In this document: positions 20,686-22,874 of the stretch, in pieces
Layout: the number at the start of each line of letters is the position of its first letter
Numbering within the stretch: the first letter of the stretch is position 1
Assembly (NCBI GenBank): GCA_035288865.1
Contig: DATDZA010000050.1
Location: 1 to 22,874, forward strand
DNA: 22,874 bases
Direction: 5' to 3'
Source of the DNA: GCA-2688775 sp035288865
GTDB taxonomy: Archaea > Nanobdellota > Nanobdellia > Woesearchaeales > GW2011-AR4
Notes under the pieces: generated by a model
Database searches by the model: none
What the model was told of the DNA's origin: nothing
The model's input: the letters and a program-made list of their open reading frames with translations, nothing else
Program-made: the position numbers and the translations under genes

Positions 20686-22176
20686 TTAATTTCCCTTATC
20701 TAATTTTTCTTTGTTGTCTTCTTTTTTGCCTTTTATTTTTCTGTAAATTCCTGCTATAGGCTTTTTTCCGTACCGAACAAGGAGAACTAAAAGGATGGAA
20801 ATAAAAAGCAAAGGAGCAAGCCATGGAATCTGTGTAATTGCGCCATCGCTTCCCACCAAACTGGCACTTATTGAAGAAATGCCTGTTGTAATTTTTTTGT
20901 AGATTGGCCTGTTATCGTGAATGATTGCATTCTCAGCCAGGATTTTTTGCATCGGACTATTTCCGTCAGCAATATTGCTTAAATCACGTGCGGTTTGATT
21001 GATTGCCTCCTGAATTGCATTGATATCTTTCTTAAGAGGCAATATAATCCTGTAAACACCGCCAGGAACTTCTTTCGACAAGTCAATGAAAAGTATTTTT
21101 CCCGGCTCAATATTTATTTTCTTTGATATCAGGTATTTTTTAATTTCATTTTGAAGGACAAATGTTAATTCTTCAGTATAAGGCACATTTCCGATATTCT
21201 CAATAGACACACTTTCATTTTCATATTTTACTTGCACATCCCTTATTGTTCCTATTGTTAATGAGCCATGCGAGACAAGATTTTTGTAAGTTGCCGTCAC
21301 TTTATAAACTCCCGGCTGCGCATATTGGCTGAATTCATATTCTAATTTATCATTGCCATTCACGAGCTTTTTGAAAACTTTATCATTCTTGGGGGAAGTC
21401 ATTTCAAGCTCAAGCGAGTCATTAATCAAATCATCTGCCTGATCATAAATCAAGGGCATAATTGAAGTTTTTGAACCCGGCGCCAAAATATCCGAACTAA
21501 TTTCGATCATGACATAGCTTGGGACTGCAGTTATTTCAAGCTCGATCGAATTGCTGCCCGCATTTCCCTTTAAATCATAAGAATCAATTTCTATGAAGTG
21601 GAGCCCTGACCTTATATTCTTGGGAACAACAATATCAAAATTTAATCTGCCATCGGCAACATCAACAGGATAAACGTTACTATCCAGCGTTATTTTTGTA
21701 GGGGCCTTAAGTACATTGTTGCCGTAAGCTTCATTAACAACAGCGGCGACTTGAATTGTGTCTCCGGGCAGCGCCTTTATCTTTGCGTTGACTGGAAGCA
21801 CTGTGAGAAGGTTTGTGACTCCAAAATAATTTGAGTTCTGCTTTCCCACAACTGTTTCTTCGGTTGTTGCCAAAGTTCCGGCTATCGTGCAGCTGCCGAT
21901 CATTGACGAAGTTACTGTAAGCTCCGGCACACTAACCGCAGTCCGTGAATTTGACTCAAGCGAAATTGGCGTGATGAAATATTGCAGCTTGTAATTTGAG
22001 CATGCAATGTCAAGCTTGAATAATCCTTCAAAATTGCTACTCTCCAAAACAGAAGCGGAAACCTTGATATTGTTCCTAAGATTATAAATCTCCTGGTCTG
22101 TTTGTATGGAGATATCCGCAAAGGAAACCGGAATTGACAAAAGGGATATTAAGAATAACAGATAAAATTTTTTCAT
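20686..22176 (-). CDS. Exported, membrane-anchored multi-domain surface protein
   Basis: A 496-residue protein. It opens MKKFYLLFLISLLSIPVSFA, a signal peptide likely cut near residue 20. Several beta-sandwich-like units follow, with Ig/macroglobulin-type phrases such as ISIQTDQEIYNLRNNIKVSA, PGDTIQVAAVVNEAYGN, LAPGSKTSIMPLIYDQADD and QPGVYKVTATYKNLVSHG. A transmembrane helix near the C-terminus (IPWLAPLLFISILLVLLVRY, about 451-470) is followed by a lysine-rich cytoplasmic tail. It is therefore anchored with the bulk outside the cell. Likely roles are adhesion or cell-envelope structure; no enzyme motif is seen. The TATA box ATTATATAAACC near 22206 gives a leaderless start at 22176. It stands alone, diverging from the small exported protein at 22355. 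Confidence 0.8.
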   Translation of the reverse strand: MKKFYLLFLISLLSIPVSFADISIQTDQEIYNLRNNIKVSASVLESSNFEGLFKLDIACSNYKLQYFITPISLESNSRTAVSVPELTVTSSMIGSCTIAGTLATTEETVVGKQNSNYFGVTNLLTVLPVNAKIKALPGDTIQVAAVVNEAYGNNVLKAPTKITLDSNVYPVDVADGRLNFDIVVPKNIRSGLHFIEIDSYDLKGNAGSNSIELEITAVPSYVMIEISSDILAPGSKTSIMPLIYDQADDLINDSLELEMTSPKNDKVFKKLVNGNDKLEYEFSQYAQPGVYKVTATYKNLVSHGSLTIGTIRDVQVKYENESVSIENIGNVPYTEELTFVLQNEIKKYLISKKINIEPGKILFIDLSKEVPGGVYRIILPLKKDINAIQEAINQTARDLSNIADGNSPMQKILAENAIIHDNRPIYKKITTGISSISASLVGSDGAITQIPWLAPLLFISILLVLLVRYGKKPIAGIYRKIKGKKEDNKEKLDKGN

Positions 22177-22354
22177 AAGCCAATTCTCGGATAGCTGGTT
22201 TATATAATTTACTATTTAAAAAGATCATTTAATTTTAATTCAATTTATGATTTTTAAAATGTCAAATTTTAGTCGTTAATTGGTAATCACAAATCAGAAA
22301 TTGCAAAGAAAAGTTTAAATAAAAGAAAGGATATGGACAGAATTGGTGGTTCCT

Positions 22355-22834
22355 ATGTCAGTAAGAAATAAGTTATCAGGTGTTCTTGTGGGTACAGGGT
22401 TAGTAGCAGTTTTAGGCGGAGGTGCTGTGCATGCAACGCAGCCTAAAGAAGATTTTAGATTGGAAGATCTGGCATCTCTGCAGGCAGATACTCCAGCTAG
22501 AAAAGTAATTGGAACTTTCAACGATGGTTCTGTTGATTTGGGAGTTGTTGAGATGTACTCTAACGGAATGTTCTTAACTCAAACTGTAAGGCTAACAGAT
22601 GACTACAGCGCAGAAGTCCTTTATTTTGTTAGAGATGGAAAAACTAAAGAAAGTGAATGGAATGTGCGGTGTGATTTGTACAAGAAAGGTACTCCAGCAG
22701 CTGTTAACAGCATGGTGGCAGAAGGATCAATAGAAAATGACCTCCTCTGCGGAATAAATTCCGCAGTATCCATTCAAGCTAAACCATGGTGCTTAGCTTG
22801 GTTCAAAATGTACAAAGCTGTGTCGCTAAGCTGA
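22355..22834 (+). CDS. Small exported protein of unknown function (159 residues)
   Basis: Begins MSVRNKLSGVLVGTGLVAVL, with a basic end, a hydrophobic core (about 8-24) and AVHA before TQPKE, a good signal-peptidase site near residue 28. The mature part is a small soluble protein with three cysteines (RCDLY, LLCGIN, PWCLAW), possibly disulphide-bonded outside the cell. No family is recognised. I start at ATG 22355 because GGTGGT at 22346-22351 is a ribosome-binding site just before it; an in-frame TTG at 22343 is the alternative. A TATA box AGTTTAAATA is at about 22312-22321. GCTTAGC/GCTAAGC can pair across the last codons and may contribute to termination. From 22835 to the window end I see nothing. 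Confidence 0.7.
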   Translation: MSVRNKLSGVLVGTGLVAVLGGGAVHATQPKEDFRLEDLASLQADTPARKVIGTFNDGSVDLGVVEMYSNGMFLTQTVRLTDDYSAEVLYFVRDGKTKESEWNVRCDLYKKGTPAAVNSMVAEGSIENDLLCGINSAVSIQAKPWCLAWFKMYKAVSLS

Positions 22835-22874
22835 TTGTATCCGACGGTAACAGCAGTTCCGCCGCGGCTCCAAA

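Overview
The window comes from an archaeon, most likely a small-genome DPANN-type lineage (Woesearchaeota or Pacearchaeota-like; this lineage call is inference). The archaeal call rests on ribosomal proteins L21e and L15e, RNA polymerase subunit Rpo4/RpoF, archaeal SepF, DUF655, a bifunctional phosphoglucose/phosphomannose isomerase, and promoter layout. Most genes have an A/T-rich TATA box centred about 26 bp before the start codon, which implies leaderless mRNAs. The DNA is AT-rich, genes are tightly packed on both strands, and many short unknown genes lie between conserved ones.

Layout. 1-1.7 kb: the 3' tail of a truncated gene, a Fic-family protein, a second diverged copy of that same gene tail, then a small exported protein. 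1.7-5.4 kb: a polyamine cluster on the minus strand (agmatine deiminase, N-carbamoylputrescine amidase, pyruvoyl AdoMetDC/ArgDC-type decarboxylase). A plus-strand membrane methyltransferase lies inside it, and a candidate structured RNA lies near 4.8 kb. 5.4-5.7 kb: homopolymer-rich non-coding DNA. 5.7-7.9 kb: a coupled minus-strand operon (unknown protein, DUF655, M50 membrane protease, mini zinc ribbon). 8.1-9.2 kb: an orphan gene, then rpo4 and rpl21e. 9.4-12 kb: sepF, two convergent unknown genes, and a nucleotidyltransferase with a HEPN-like tail. 12.1-12.3 kb: a type II tRNA-like gene whose T-arm is split by 83 nt. 12.5-15.9 kb: YjbQ, MarC, a 48-residue free-standing TFIIB-type zinc ribbon, and a Rad50-like ATPase with a zinc hook. 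16-18.4 kb: PGI/PMI and three unknown genes. 18.6-19.7 kb: rpl15e, a 54-residue basic protein, and a 60-residue zinc-ribbon protein. 19.8-20.6 kb: two unknown genes bracketed by a 12-bp inverted repeat. 20.7-22.8 kb: a large membrane-anchored surface protein and a second small exported protein.

How the genes fit together. AguA and AguB act in series, agmatine to N-carbamoylputrescine to putrescine. The decarboxylase would either make agmatine from arginine or supply decarboxylated AdoMet for spermidine. L21e, Rpo4 and DUF655 belong to a widespread archaeal information-processing neighbourhood, here rearranged and without ksgA. No CRISPR array, recognisable transposase or integrase was seen. 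The strongest candidates for something new are the interrupted tRNA, the structured RNA in the polyamine cluster, the Fic gene between duplicated gene ends, and the mini-TFIIB ribbon.
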